From Serratia liquefaciens ATCC 27592 (lineage in GTDB: Bacteria > Pseudomonadota > Gammaproteobacteria > Enterobacterales > Enterobacteriaceae), in NCBI RefSeq assembly GCF_000422085.1, contig NC_021741.1, positions 1,984,001 through 2,048,000 on the forward strand: a stretch of DNA of 64,000 nt, written 5' to 3'. The translations under genes and the position numbers were made by a program. Of the stretch, positions 35,025-44,206 are shown piece by piece (position 1 is the stretch's first letter; each line of letters begins with the position of its first letter). The notes under the pieces are model-generated. The model ran no database searches and was not told the DNA's origin. It saw only the letters and a list, made by a program, of their open reading frames with translations.

Positions 35025-35651
35025 ATGCGTGAATCGATGCTGCTCGTCCCGACGGTGGTAGAACAGACCAGCCAGGGAGAACGTTCGTTCGATATTTATT
35101 CGCGGCTGCTGCGCGACCGCATCGTTTTCCTGAACGGCGAGGTTAACGATCAGGTGGCAGAAATGCTCTGTGCTCAACTGCTGTTTCTCGAAGCTGAGAA
35201 CCCGGAGAAACCCATAAATTTATATATCAATTCACCGGGCGGGGTGATCACCAGTGGCTTCGCCATCTACGACACTATGCAGTACATCAACGCACCGGTG
35301 CATACGCTGTGTATGGGCACCGCTCGCTCGATGGGGTCATTCCTGCTGATGGCGGGTGAGGCAGGCCACCGGATGGCGCTGCCCAATGCCAGCCTGCACG
35401 TGCACCAACCACTGGGCGGTTTTCAGGGGCAAGCGTCAGATATCCTTATCCACGCCGAAGAGATGAAACGCACCAAGCACACCGTGATCCGCCTGTACGC
35501 CGAACACTGCGGTCGTAGCTACGAAGAGGTTGAGCGCGCGCTCGATCGCGACCGCTTTATGAGCGCCGAGCAAGCGGTAGAGTGGGGGCTGGTGGATAAG
35601 GTGCTACGGGCGCGCGGACACGCTGTTCAGCAGACGATCGAGGGCCTGTAG
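35025..35651 (+). CDS. ClpP-family serine protease, second paralogue
   Basis: The 208-residue protein is an accessory ClpP. Its N-terminus [20 protein letters not shown] and [10 protein letters not shown] are typical. The catalytic Ser lies in [14 protein letters not shown] (canonical GQAASMGAFLL), the His in [19 protein letters not shown] and an Asp in [20 protein letters not shown]. It should assemble into a barrel working with ClpA/X-type unfoldases, but it lacks neighbouring clpX and lon, so it is not the housekeeping copy. A decayed duplicate of its last ~190 bases lies 8 kb downstream (43,505-43,690), showing that its 3' end is an insertion point. Confidence 0.9.
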   Translation: MRESMLLVPTVVEQTSQGERSFDIYSRLLRDRIVFLNGEVNDQVAEMLCAQLLFLEAENPEKPINLYINSPGGVITSGFAIYDTMQYINAPVHTLCMGTARSMGSFLLMAGEAGHRMALPNASLHVHQPLGGFQGQASDILIHAEEMKRTKHTVIRLYAEHCGRSYEEVERALDRDRFMSAEQAVEWGLVDKVLRARGHAVQQTIEGL

Positions 35652-35953
35652 ATAGTGACGTTAATAGAGAAATGGCTTGCCGGTCAACGCCTGAAATAAC
35701 GGCAACGGGCCAGTTGCCAGTCACAGACAGAACGGTACAAACCCGATAGTCACGAGCACATCGCCATAACCCATTTTCCCTTCTTTATGAACGTCCCGAT
35801 TTTCTGAAATTTCGTGAATTCCCTCTCAAATCTGATCATAAATCCATCCGGATATCTTGCGGCTTTTTTCAGTGGATGATAGTAATGCACCACTTCACAA
35901 AATAAAGTGAAGAAGGAAAGTACATTACATTATCAGTTCACAAAGGACACCCC
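35652..35953. other. Left junction of the clpP-inserted segment and operon promoter region
   Basis: These 302 bases start immediately after the clpP stop and lead to the sugar operon. Apart from the inverted repeat at 35,893-35,912 I see no recognisable gene or RNA. The sequence is AT-rich from about 35,820 on. Confidence 0.5.
35893..35912. promoter_or_regulatory. Inverted repeat upstream of the sugar operon
   Basis: CTTCAC and GTGAAG are exact reverse complements separated by 8 AT bases, 42 bases before the first start codon. RpiR regulators bind such spaced palindromes and one is encoded in this operon, so it is a candidate operator. Confidence 0.45.
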
Positions 35954-36934
35954 ATGTCAGAACTTAAATTTGCCACACGCCTGAACTCGTTTGCCTCGGG
36001 GGCTCATCTTTACTGGCCGGAACAAAAAGGAAAACCTACCGTTCCGCAAATGATCGAACGTGCAGCTACGGTTAAAGGATTGACACATCTGGATCTGAAT
36101 TATCCACAACATATGACCGGCGACATCAAAGTGATGCGTCAGAAAATAGAGGACGTCGGGCTAGCGGTAAACGGCATGCAGATGCGCTGGGATGCTCCGG
36201 AATTCAAAATCGGTGCATTTACTCACCCGGATCCGAAAATTCGCCGTCAGGCGATCGAATTAACCAAGCGCGGCATCGACGCCGGGCGTGAATTCGGTGC
36301 CGGCATTATGACGCTTTGGATGGGGCAGGATGGTTTCGATTACTGCTTCCAGGCCGACTATAAAAAAATATGGGAAGACGCGGTCAGCGCGGTTCGTGAA
36401 GTGGCGGAATATGCACCGGATATCGACATCAGCATTGAGTACAAACCGAACGAACCACGTGCTTATAGTATTTTTCCGAATGCCACCACGTGCCTGCTAG
36501 CGGTGGAAGAAGCGGGATGCAAAAACCTTGGCATCACGTTGGATTTCGCACATGTGTTGTTTGCGAATGAAGTCCCGGCGTTTGCAGCTGCTATGGTGGC
36601 TCGCCGGTCCCGATTACTGGGGCTGGATCTCAATGACGGCTGGGGAAAACGCGACGACGGTCTGATGGTCGGATCCGTGAACCCGCGTGCCACACTGGAA
36701 TTCCTCTTGCAGATGAAACGCGATGGCTACAAAGGGGCGTATTACTTCGATACCTTCCCTGACGCCAGCGGGTTGGACCCGGTGCGTGAAGCGGAAACCA
36801 ACATTGCGACAGTTCTGCGTTTACTCACACTGTGTGAAAAACTCGAAAACAACCCGGCGCTGGCTGAAGCCATTAGCAGGCAGGACGCAGTTGCCTCGCA
36901 GCAAATCGTCAATAACGTGATGCTGGCACAATAA
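35954..36934 (+). CDS. Sugar isomerase/epimerase (xylose-isomerase-like TIM barrel)
   Basis: The 326-residue protein has the pattern of xylose-isomerase-like TIM barrels: metal-binding acidic residues in DISIEYKPNEPRA (Glu), GITLDFAHVLFAN (Asp, His) and LGLDLNDGWGKRDDGLMVG (Asp). Its opening FATRLNSFASGAHLYWPEQK is unusual. It probably interconverts an aldose and a ketose before or after phosphorylation by the ribokinase of the same operon. I cannot name the sugar. It is the first gene, 60 bases before the binding protein. Confidence 0.85.
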   Translation: MSELKFATRLNSFASGAHLYWPEQKGKPTVPQMIERAATVKGLTHLDLNYPQHMTGDIKVMRQKIEDVGLAVNGMQMRWDAPEFKIGAFTHPDPKIRRQAIELTKRGIDAGREFGAGIMTLWMGQDGFDYCFQADYKKIWEDAVSAVREVAEYAPDIDISIEYKPNEPRAYSIFPNATTCLLAVEEAGCKNLGITLDFAHVLFANEVPAFAAAMVARRSRLLGLDLNDGWGKRDDGLMVGSVNPRATLEFLLQMKRDGYKGAYYFDTFPDASGLDPVREAETNIATVLRLLTLCEKLENNPALAEAISRQDAVASQQIVNNVMLAQ

Positions 36935-36996
36935 AAGCGGACCGGACAGCGTATGTCGCTGTAGCAATCATAAAAACAACAATCGAAGGCCAGATG

Positions 36997-38040
36997 ATGA
37001 AAAAACTCTTACTGTCTGTACTCACTACTGCACTGTTTTGCACCAGGGTTTATGCCGCAGATTTGCCAACATTACAGTCTGATACAGAGCCTGATCGTAC
37101 CGACTGGACGCAACTCTCCGCCAAATATGGTCCGTTACCGGCGATTGATAAATCGCTGAAGATCGGTGGAGTGTCTAAAACGCTCACTAATGAATACTGG
37201 CGCTCGCTTGGCCAGGGCTATAAAGCATTCGGTAATAAACAGGGTATTACCGTCGAATATCAGGCTGCAGCCAATGAAGATGATCAGCTCGGTCAGCTTT
37301 CTATCGCAGAAACGCTGATTTCTCAGGGCTTCAACGGCTTACTGGTTTCTCCGCAAACGGATGCCAACCTGCAACCGGCGTATGAGTCAGCCAAAAGCAA
37401 AGGCATCGCCGTGGTGAACGTCAATGATGCCGTAATGCCGAATGCCGCACATTACGTCGGTAACGTGCAGAAAGATAACGGCGTGCGTGTCGCTAACTGG
37501 TTCATCAAACAACACTCTGAAGGTGGGAAAGTAGCGGTAATCGAAGGTCAACCAGGCGTTTATGCGGCATCTCAACGAACCAAAGGCTTTAAAGAGACCA
37601 TACAGACCAGCGGAAAATTCACCGTCGTTGCTAGCGTTCCGGCTAACTGGAGCCGTGAAAACGCCTACAACGCGGCTGCCACTATCTTGCAGCAACATCC
37701 TGATCTGATTGGCTTCTATGCCAATAACGACGGAATGGCGCTCGGAGTGGTAGAAGCCGTGGCCGCCGCCGGGAAAGCCAAACAGGTGGCGGTATTTGGC
37801 ACCGACGGTATTTCCGATGCTTACGCCTCTATTAAACGCGGTGAGCTAACCGGCACTGTGGACAGCTTCCCAGTGCTGACGGGTGAAGTGGCAATGGAAG
37901 TGGTGGTGCGTCTGATTAACGGCCAGAAAATTTCCCGCGTGGTGTCTACCCCACAGGCGCTGATCACTAAAGAAAATGCTGATGCGTTCTCCACCAAGGA
38001 TAACGCGAAACTGCGCCAGTTACTGTCTCTGCAGCAGTAA
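36997..38040 (+). CDS. Periplasmic sugar-binding protein of an ABC importer
   Basis: The protein has 347 residues from the second of two adjacent ATG codons, with a signal peptide ending VYA-AD near residue 21. It carries a longer N-terminal lead (DWTQLSAKYGPLPAIDKSLK) than ribose-binding proteins, like TorT-type members. Type I motifs are GGVSKTLTNEYWRSLGQGYK, FNGLLVSPQTDANL, VVNVNDAVMPN, GFYANNDGMALGVVEAVAAA and VAVFGTDGISDAYASIKRGE. It supplies the importer encoded next. Confidence 0.9.
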   Translation: MKKLLLSVLTTALFCTRVYAADLPTLQSDTEPDRTDWTQLSAKYGPLPAIDKSLKIGGVSKTLTNEYWRSLGQGYKAFGNKQGITVEYQAAANEDDQLGQLSIAETLISQGFNGLLVSPQTDANLQPAYESAKSKGIAVVNVNDAVMPNAAHYVGNVQKDNGVRVANWFIKQHSEGGKVAVIEGQPGVYAASQRTKGFKETIQTSGKFTVVASVPANWSRENAYNAAATILQQHPDLIGFYANNDGMALGVVEAVAAAGKAKQVAVFGTDGISDAYASIKRGELTGTVDSFPVLTGEVAMEVVVRLINGQKISRVVSTPQALITKENADAFSTKDNAKLRQLLSLQQ

Positions 38041-38073
38041 GTCTGGTGTCAGAGAACAGGGTGAGGAGAGTTT

Positions 38074-39567
38074 ATGGAACAGTACAGTTTGATGATGCGT
38101 GGCATCAGCAAAAGCTACAGCGGTGTAGCGGCGGTCCAGGGTGTCGATTTTTCGGTGAGGCCGGGTGAAGTTCATGCGCTGATCGGTGAAAACGGGGCGG
38201 GGAAATCAACGTTGCTGAATATTTTGTCCGGTGTTCGTGCCGCCGATGCCGGTGACATTCTGGTAGAAGGGCTGGTTATCCAGATGAAGAACCCGCTTTC
38301 AGCACGTCATGCCGGCATTGCGATGATCCATCAGGAACTACAGCACGTTCCTGAACTCTCTGTCGCCCAGAACATGTTTCTTGGCCGGCCATTAACCAAA
38401 CTGAAAGGGTTATTTGTCGATAAGAAAGCACAATACAAACGGGCCGTGGCGATCCTGCGCCGTCTGGATCCGACGATCGATCCCGATGAGCCGATCAAGA
38501 ACCTGAAAGTGTCTCAACAACAAATCGTTGAAATTGCACGCGCACTGCTGGATGAGGCAAAGATCATTGCGATGGATGAACCGACATCCAGCCTGACGCC
38601 GACAGAATTCGAGCGACTGGCGGAGCTGATTTCAGATCTGAAATCGATGAATGTGTCGCTGATTTATGTCTCGCACAAAATGAATGAAATTTTCAAAGTC
38701 TGTGACAGGGCGACGATTTTACGCGATGGCAAACAGGTCGGCGTGGTGAATATTTGCGATGAAACGGAAGAAAGCATCGTCACCAAAATGGTCGGGCGCA
38801 AAATCGAAAAAGTACACCATCACTCGTATGCCACGGCAAGAGATGTATTGCGCATCGAGAAATTGAGTCGCGGCAAAGCTGTGCAATCGGCGACGTTCTG
38901 CGTCAGGGCAGGCGAAGTACTGGGGATTGCCGGGTTGGTCGGTTCCGGACGTACTGAATTGCTCAAGTTGATCGCCGGTATTGATGCCAAAACCAGCGGC
39001 AGCATTGAGGTCGAAGGGGTGGCGGTGAAGAACCATAACGTCAGTTCTGCCATCCGTGCCGGCATTGGCCTGGTGCCGGAAGATCGTAAAAAAGAGGGTA
39101 TCATCAAAGAGCGTTCCGTTAAAATGAACATGGCATTGCCGTCGATGGGACGGTTTACACGCTACGGTCTGTTGAACAAAAATCGACTGAATAAAACCGC
39201 GCTGGAGGTGATGACCGAACTGCGATTGCGCCCGCTTAATATTGAAAAACCGATCGGGACATTAAGCGGCGGCAATCAGCAAAAAGTCATTATTGGCCGC
39301 TGGGTATCAGCAGATAATAAGGTTTTTCTGTTCGATGAACCGACCCGGGGAATTGATATTGGTGCAAAGTCTGAGATTTACAATTTAATAGAAAAACTGG
39401 CGCAACAAGAGAAGGCTATTGTGGTGGTCTCTTCCGAAATGCCGGAAATAATGCGTATCTCAGACAGAGTACTGGTGATGCGTGAAGGAAAAATCATCAA
39501 AGAACTTATTGGTGATGAGATTACTGAAGAAAATATTGCCCGTTATGCCATTAATGATATGCAGTAA
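38074..39567 (+). CDS. Sugar ABC importer ATPase (RbsA/MglA family)
   Basis: The 497-residue protein has two ATPase domains: Walker A GENGAGKSTLLNI, HQELQHVPELSV, LKVSQQQIVEIARALL and IIAMDEPTSSLT in the first; GLVGSGRTELLKL, PEDRKKEGII, LSGGNQQKVIIGRWV and VFLFDEPTRGIDIGAKSEIY in the second. It belongs to the operon that starts with the isomerase and is only distantly related to the ATPase at 15,266. Confidence 0.95.
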   Translation: MEQYSLMMRGISKSYSGVAAVQGVDFSVRPGEVHALIGENGAGKSTLLNILSGVRAADAGDILVEGLVIQMKNPLSARHAGIAMIHQELQHVPELSVAQNMFLGRPLTKLKGLFVDKKAQYKRAVAILRRLDPTIDPDEPIKNLKVSQQQIVEIARALLDEAKIIAMDEPTSSLTPTEFERLAELISDLKSMNVSLIYVSHKMNEIFKVCDRATILRDGKQVGVVNICDETEESIVTKMVGRKIEKVHHHSYATARDVLRIEKLSRGKAVQSATFCVRAGEVLGIAGLVGSGRTELLKLIAGIDAKTSGSIEVEGVAVKNHNVSSAIRAGIGLVPEDRKKEGIIKERSVKMNMALPSMGRFTRYGLLNKNRLNKTALEVMTELRLRPLNIEKPIGTLSGGNQQKVIIGRWVSADNKVFLFDEPTRGIDIGAKSEIYNLIEKLAQQEKAIVVVSSEMPEIMRISDRVLVMREGKIIKELIGDEITEENIARYAINDMQ

Positions 39568-39619
39568 GCGGTCTGGAAACTACTTCCTTCAATACCTAAA
39601 AAGATAAAAGGCCATGATT

Positions 39620-40591
39620 ATGACGACGCAAAGTAATGTTCAGCCAAAGGCTGTGCCTTCGGCATTATTCAAATTTAACGTTCGCGATGCCGGTACGCTG
39701 ATCGGTTTGGTGATTATTTTGATTACTTTCTCATTTTTATCGCCGGTGTTTTTTACCGTTCCTAACTTGCTTAATATATTACAGCAGTCATCCATCAACG
39801 GGATTATCGCTCTGGGGATGACGCTGGTCATTATTTCCGGTGGTATCGACTTGTCCGTTGGGCCGACGGCGGCGCTTTCGGCCGTGCTGGGTGCCACGCT
39901 GATGGTGTCCGGCGTGCCGGTCCCGCTGGCAATTATGGCGACTTTGGGTATCGGTGCATTGTGCGGTGTTTTCAGCGGGATGCTGGTGGCTTATGCGGGT
40001 TTACAGCCGTTTATCGTCACTCTCGGCGGGCTTTCTTTGTTCCGTGCACTGGCGCTGATTTTCACAAACGGCAACCCGATTTTCGGCATTCCTCTGGAGT
40101 TTCGCACCGTCATCAATAGCACCATATTTGGGGTCCCTGCACCGATCGTAATTGTTATCGCCATAGCCGCCATTTTGTGGACGGTGATGAACAAAACGCC
40201 GCTGGGCGAATATATTCTGGCGGTCGGCGGTAACGAAGAAGCTGCGCGTGTGGCAGGTGTTCCGGTCAAAAGAACCAAAGTTACGGTTTTTGTGATTTCC
40301 GGCGTGCTGGCTTCATTGGCTTCGCTGATTTTGATTGGCCGTTTGGGGGCTGCCGAACCGACAATGGGGAATTTATGGGAGCTGGATGCCATTGCCGCAG
40401 CAGCGATTGGCGGGGCTTCCCTAATGGGCGGGAAGGGAAGTGTGATCGGTACCCTGATTGGCGCTGTTATTTTGGGTTCACTACGTAATGGCCTTACACT
40501 TCTTAATATTCAGGCATTTTATCAATTGCTTGCTACTGGCCTTATTATTATCATAGCGATGTTGATTGACAGAGCGACACGAGGCAAGTAA
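39620..40591 (+). CDS. Sugar ABC importer permease (RbsC family)
   Basis: The 323-residue membrane protein starts at the ATG at 39,620, which has AAAGG at a better distance than the ATG at 39,614. RbsC landmarks are NGIIALGMTLVIISGGIDLS, GLQPFIVTLGGLSLFRALAL, GGNEEAARVAGVPV and ELDAIAAAAIGGASLMGGKG. About nine membrane helices. Its TAA stop shares a base with the next ATG, so rpiR-type regulator translation is coupled. Confidence 0.94.
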   Translation: MTTQSNVQPKAVPSALFKFNVRDAGTLIGLVIILITFSFLSPVFFTVPNLLNILQQSSINGIIALGMTLVIISGGIDLSVGPTAALSAVLGATLMVSGVPVPLAIMATLGIGALCGVFSGMLVAYAGLQPFIVTLGGLSLFRALALIFTNGNPIFGIPLEFRTVINSTIFGVPAPIVIVIAIAAILWTVMNKTPLGEYILAVGGNEEAARVAGVPVKRTKVTVFVISGVLASLASLILIGRLGAAEPTMGNLWELDAIAAAAIGGASLMGGKGSVIGTLIGAVILGSLRNGLTLLNIQAFYQLLATGLIIIIAMLIDRATRGK

Positions 40592-41448
40592 TGAATCAGG
40601 ATCCGCGAGCCATAGGCGCTCAAATTCGTATGAAATTGCCACACTTGACGCCACTAGAAAGAAAAGTCGTCGAGGCGATCACCTCTAAAAATGATTTCTC
40701 CGAGCAAACTTCACTAAAAGAAATTGCGCTGGAGAATAATGTTTCCGAGGCCATGATTGTTAAATTAACGAAAAAATTAAACTTTTCAGGGTTTAGAGAT
40801 TTCAGAAGCAGTTTGATCTATTACAACTATTCTGAAGTGGCAAATTTACATGCGGAAATTGAACCGGGAGACTCGTCGGAAAAATTGCTTGAAAAAGTAT
40901 TTCGGACGTCAATTCAGGCAATAGAAGAAACCTTATCTATTGTCGATGTTTCGGCATTTAACCGGGCTGCTGACATTTTGTTTAAAGCTAGGCACATCGA
41001 TTTATATGCTGTCGGTGGCTCTGCTGCCGTCGCAAGAGATCTTTCGCACAAATTGCTGAAAATAGGCATTAAAACGACGGTCTACGATGATGCACATATC
41101 ATGCTGATGTCAGCGGCAGTCTTGTCTGACGATGATGCGGTGGTGGCAATCAGCCATTCCGGTGCCACCCGCGCGGTGAATGAACCGATTAAACTGGCAG
41201 TCCGCAACGGAGCCAAAGTTATCGCCATCACCAATTACGCCGAGTCGCCCATTGCGCGTAATGCGCACGTGGTGCTCAATTCAACCTCTCAGGGATCGCA
41301 CTTGCTCGGGGAAAACGCTGCCTCACGTATCGCCCAGTTAAATATTCTGGATGCCTTGTTCGTGGCGATTGCGCAGAAGGACCTAAAGACAGCGGAGAAG
41401 AATCTGATGAAAACCCAGCAGGCGGTTCAGGACCTTCGGGAATACTAG
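40591..41448 (+). CDS. RpiR-family transcriptional regulator
   Basis: The 285-residue protein has an N-terminal RpiR helix-turn-helix (LTPLERKVVEAITSKNDFSE, TSLKEIALENNVSEAMIVKL) and a C-terminal SIS sugar-phosphate-binding domain (IDLYAVGGSAAVARDLSHKL, DAVVAISHSGATRAVNEPIK). It presumably senses a sugar phosphate made by this operon and controls it. Genes on both sides touch it, so it is part of the same transcript. Confidence 0.93.
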   Translation: MNQDPRAIGAQIRMKLPHLTPLERKVVEAITSKNDFSEQTSLKEIALENNVSEAMIVKLTKKLNFSGFRDFRSSLIYYNYSEVANLHAEIEPGDSSEKLLEKVFRTSIQAIEETLSIVDVSAFNRAADILFKARHIDLYAVGGSAAVARDLSHKLLKIGIKTTVYDDAHIMLMSAAVLSDDDAVVAISHSGATRAVNEPIKLAVRNGAKVIAITNYAESPIARNAHVVLNSTSQGSHLLGENAASRIAQLNILDALFVAIAQKDLKTAEKNLMKTQQAVQDLREY

Positions 41449-41449
41449 A

Positions 41450-42322
41450 ATGGGTAAAATTTTAGTCACGGGTAGCCTTCATTACGACATCGTGATCCAT
41501 GCGCATCACCGGCCGGAAAAGGGCGAAACAGTCATCGGAAGCGGGTGTTCGTATAAATTCGGCGGTAAGGGCGGCAATCAGGCCGTTGCTGCGGCGAAAG
41601 CGGGCGCGCAGGTGGGCTTTGTCGGTGCCGTGGGCGCAGATACGCAGGGGGAATTCCTGCGCGCTGTGCTTGATGAAAACGGCATCGATAATCGCTTTGT
41701 GACGGTGAATGAGAGCGTAGCCTCCGGTATGAGTGTGGCACTGATGGACGCTGAGGGAGATTACGGCGCAGTGGTAGTCTCCAACGCGAATAATCACATT
41801 GATGTCGCACAGTTTAATGATGACCTGTTGTGGCAACAGGTTGAGATGTTGCTGTTGCAAAATGAGGTATCTGAAGCAGTTAATCTGTCGGCCGCGAAAC
41901 AGGCAAAACAGCGTGGGATCCGCGTTTGTCTGAATGCCGCACCGGCGCGAGCATTGTGTGCCGAGATGCAGTATGCGGTTGATCTGCTGGTGGTGAATGG
42001 CGTTGAAGCTCGTGATCTGAGTGGTATTCCGGTCAATAATTTATCCGATGCATGCATGGCGGCTGAATTGCTCAGCCAGCATTATCCGGCTGTGATTGTG
42101 ACGGCAGGTGAACATGGCGTGGCCTGGTGTGAGGCTGGAGACCGTAGCCAGTCGATGCCTGCCGAAAAAGTAGAACTTGTGAGCACTCACGGTGCCGGTG
42201 ACTGTTTTATGGGCACCTTATGCACTTCAATTCTTCAACACGAATCGCTTGGGAGTTCTGTAGCAAAAGCCAATCGAGCTGCGGCCGCCCATGTTTCACG
42301 TAAGTCGACAGCTATAAACTAA
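41450..42322 (+). CDS. Ribokinase-family sugar kinase
   Basis: The 290-residue PfkB-family kinase starts 1 base after the regulator stop. Motifs are GSLHYDIVIHAHHRPEKGET, FGGKGGNQAVAAAKAGAQVG (ribokinase-type GGKGANQAVAAA) and the anion-hole/catalytic SLSTHGAGDCFMGTL-like segment VSTHGAGDCFMGTLCTSILQ, where the usual GAGD is intact. It phosphorylates the sugar brought in by the ABC importer. The C-terminus is slightly short (ends HVSRKSTAIN), possibly trimmed at the element edge. Confidence 0.91.
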   Translation: MGKILVTGSLHYDIVIHAHHRPEKGETVIGSGCSYKFGGKGGNQAVAAAKAGAQVGFVGAVGADTQGEFLRAVLDENGIDNRFVTVNESVASGMSVALMDAEGDYGAVVVSNANNHIDVAQFNDDLLWQQVEMLLLQNEVSEAVNLSAAKQAKQRGIRVCLNAAPARALCAEMQYAVDLLVVNGVEARDLSGIPVNNLSDACMAAELLSQHYPAVIVTAGEHGVAWCEAGDRSQSMPAEKVELVSTHGAGDCFMGTLCTSILQHESLGSSVAKANRAAAAHVSRKSTAIN

Positions 42323-42415
42323 CTTTGCCAGCGCAATCGAGAAGGTAGCCATACGACTCAGGCCGACCGGCTGCGCGGGCTGCAGAGCAACTGAGCGGGG
42401 GGGGGCTTTTGGTTT

Positions 42416-42776
42416 GCTCAAGTGCAAGAATGTGAAAGCCTGGCAGTTCGCAGGGATGTCCGCAGGCACGCTCAAGAATCTCCAGGCGCATCTGCGCTGG
42501 TGGGCTGAGAAGGAGGATAAGGCCGGAGTCATTCCAGCGAACAACACTCGTCTGGGTATTCCTGAGCGGCTGCATGCGACCAATGCTGACAAATCAAAGA
42601 CGCGGGGTGATGCCCATGCGCAGATGAGTCTGCAATTGCAGCAGGCCTTCGGGCTGCAGTGGGAAGAGTCCATCAAGTTCCAACCTGGCTATGCGGCGGT
42701 CCGAGGCGACCATATAGCACTCAAAAGGTGGATCCTCGGGGCAGTCGCTGACGCAGGCACCGCCCTCCTAAACTGA
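42416..42776 (+). pseudogene. Integrase fragment (SAM-like N-terminus plus start of catalytic domain)
   Basis: The frame reads KCKNVKAWQFAGMSAGTLKN, LQAHLRWWAEKEDKAGVIPA then MSLQLQQAFGLQWEESIKFQ PGYA..GDHIALK, which matches integrases that have PF12834/PF12835-type domains, up to just after the first active-site Arg region; here QWEES replaces the usual R-EES, so even that Arg is lost. The rest is missing, so it is inactive. A run of nine G at about 42,395 lies just before it. It is probably a relic of the enzyme that inserted this segment. Confidence 0.72.
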
Positions 42777-42786
42777 GGCGATTAGG

Positions 42787-43410
42787 TTAGTGATATAAAA
42801 ATAGGAGCGGACTTCCGAGGCATGCTTTTACTTGATCAATAGGTACGCACTGCGACCCCATTTTATCTAAGTACTTACTCGTTAATCGAGCAAGGCAAGA
42901 TGCGTTGACCATGGCTTGTTTGTATATTTTTGACTCTTTGGTCTTTGTTAGATTCAGCTCCTCCACTAAGCCAAAGCCCGTTTGAAATGAAGATTCCAAA
43001 TCTCTATTTACGTCCATCGCAAACTGATATTTGTCCCAGCATGACATATATTCAAGCGGAGCATGCGGAGAATCGCTATGGAGTGACAGTATCGTTCTTA
43101 GATTTAAGTCGCCGATTATGAAAAAATACTCCGGCCTTGGAATATAGCCTATCGCATTGAGATAGCCGAGAAAGTAGGCTTGTTCGTACCGGCCTTCGAG
43201 GAAGTAGCTCTTTCCTCTGTTCTCCGCTTCGGCCGCTTGCTCAATATTGCCTCTCACGTTAATTGTCTTCTTGTAGATTTCTAATGTTTTTCTAAAATCC
43301 ATCCAATTAATAACAACATCTCCATTCCAATCTTCCTCAAAAGCATGAGCGCTGAATAACGCAGCGAAAAACAAGAGTGGATAAGCCAAATACACCAATT
43401 TTTTGATCAT
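42787..43410 (-). CDS. AT-rich exported protein of unknown function
   Basis: The 207-residue protein has a signal peptide (IKKLVYLAYPLLFFAALFSA, cleavage near AHA-FE). The mature part contains RGKSYFLEGRYEQAYFLGYL, which resembles a Sel1/TPR-like helical pair, and five cysteines. Its composition is AT-rich compared with the neighbours, a sign of transfer. I do not recognise a family. It lies alone at the right end of the clpP-inserted segment. Confidence 0.68.
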   Translation of the reverse strand: MIKKLVYLAYPLLFFAALFSAHAFEEDWNGDVVINWMDFRKTLEIYKKTINVRGNIEQAAEAENRGKSYFLEGRYEQAYFLGYLNAIGYIPRPEYFFIIGDLNLRTILSLHSDSPHAPLEYMSCWDKYQFAMDVNRDLESSFQTGFGLVEELNLTKTKESKIYKQAMVNASCLARLTSKYLDKMGSQCVPIDQVKACLGSPLLFLYH

Positions 43411-43504
43411 TACTTATTCCTTTCCGCCTTGCCTTTGACAATCAGTGTATCCACGCTGTTCCCATTAGCGCTACGATGACTGACAAGCAGATAGTTTAAT
43501 CTAC

Positions 43505-43690
43505 TCCAAAGAGATGAAGCGCATCAAGTATCCCGTACCTACCTGTACGCCGAACGCGGATGTCGTAGCTACGTGTGTTCTCGACTGCGGCCGCGTTCTG
43601 AGTGACGACCAAGCCGTAGAGTGGGGGCTGGTGGATAAGGTGCTACTGGCGCGCTGACACGCTGTCCAGCAGACGATCGAGGGCCTGTAG
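43505..43690 (+). pseudogene. Decayed duplicate of the clpP 3' end
   Basis: The sequence aligns with the last ~195 bases of the clpP paralogue at 35,025-35,651. Shared stretches include CTGTACGCCGAAC, GTCGTAGCTACG, GAGTGGGGGCTGGTGGATAA, GGTGCTAC and CAGACGATCGAGGGCCTGTA. Small deletions and an in-frame TGA show it is not translated. Its end overlaps the convergent TetR gene by 48 bases, which suggests this was the original clpP end before the 8-kb segment came in. Confidence 0.88.
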
Positions 43691-44206
43691 ATACTGTTCT
43701 TGCAGGCTCTGCGCCCGTAGAGAGTCTCCCCGTACCGCGACAAGGGCCAAACCGCTGCCATGGGCATGATCAATCAAAATATCGCGCCACTGTAGGGGCT
43801 CTGTCGTCATCTCAGCCAGCAAGGCCGTAAGGCGATCGGTAATCTGACGGGTAACCCCGGCAAAGGCCTCTGGCGTGGCAAAGATTGCCAGCGTGAGCTG
43901 GGGATGATAGCCGACTGCGCGATGATAGCGCGTGAGCAATGTTCGAATTTCTGTCCGCGGATCAGCCAATCCGCTCAACCCCTCCATGGCTTCGGCATAG
44001 ACGCGATCGGATAAAGCACGCAATAGCCCGGCCAGATCACCAATATGGTGATACAGGCTCATCGGCGTGACGCCCAGCCGAGTGGCGAGGGTACGCATCG
44101 TCAGCCCTTGTCCACCACTTTCATCCAGCAGGCCAAGAGCGGAATCCAGAATGTCATCCCGCGTTACTCCTTTTCCGTTGGTTGGGCGCCCGCGTGGACG
44201 AGTCAT
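43643..44206 (-). CDS. TetR-family regulator
   Basis: The 187-residue protein starts MTRPRGRPTNGKGVTRDDIL and has a TetR helix-turn-helix (LDESGGQGLTMRTLATRLGV, TPMSLYHHIGDLAGLLRALS). The C-terminal part matches the TetR_C group seen in drug-binding members. Its start overlaps the stop of the reductase gene (ATGA), so the two form one operon, probably autoregulated through the palindrome upstream of that gene. Confidence 0.92.
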   Translation of the reverse strand: MTRPRGRPTNGKGVTRDDILDSALGLLDESGGQGLTMRTLATRLGVTPMSLYHHIGDLAGLLRALSDRVYAEAMEGLSGLADPRTEIRTLLTRYHRAVGYHPQLTLAIFATPEAFAGVTRQITDRLTALLAEMTTEPLQWRDILIDHAHGSGLALVAVRGDSLRAQSLQEQYLQALDRLLDSVSARQ

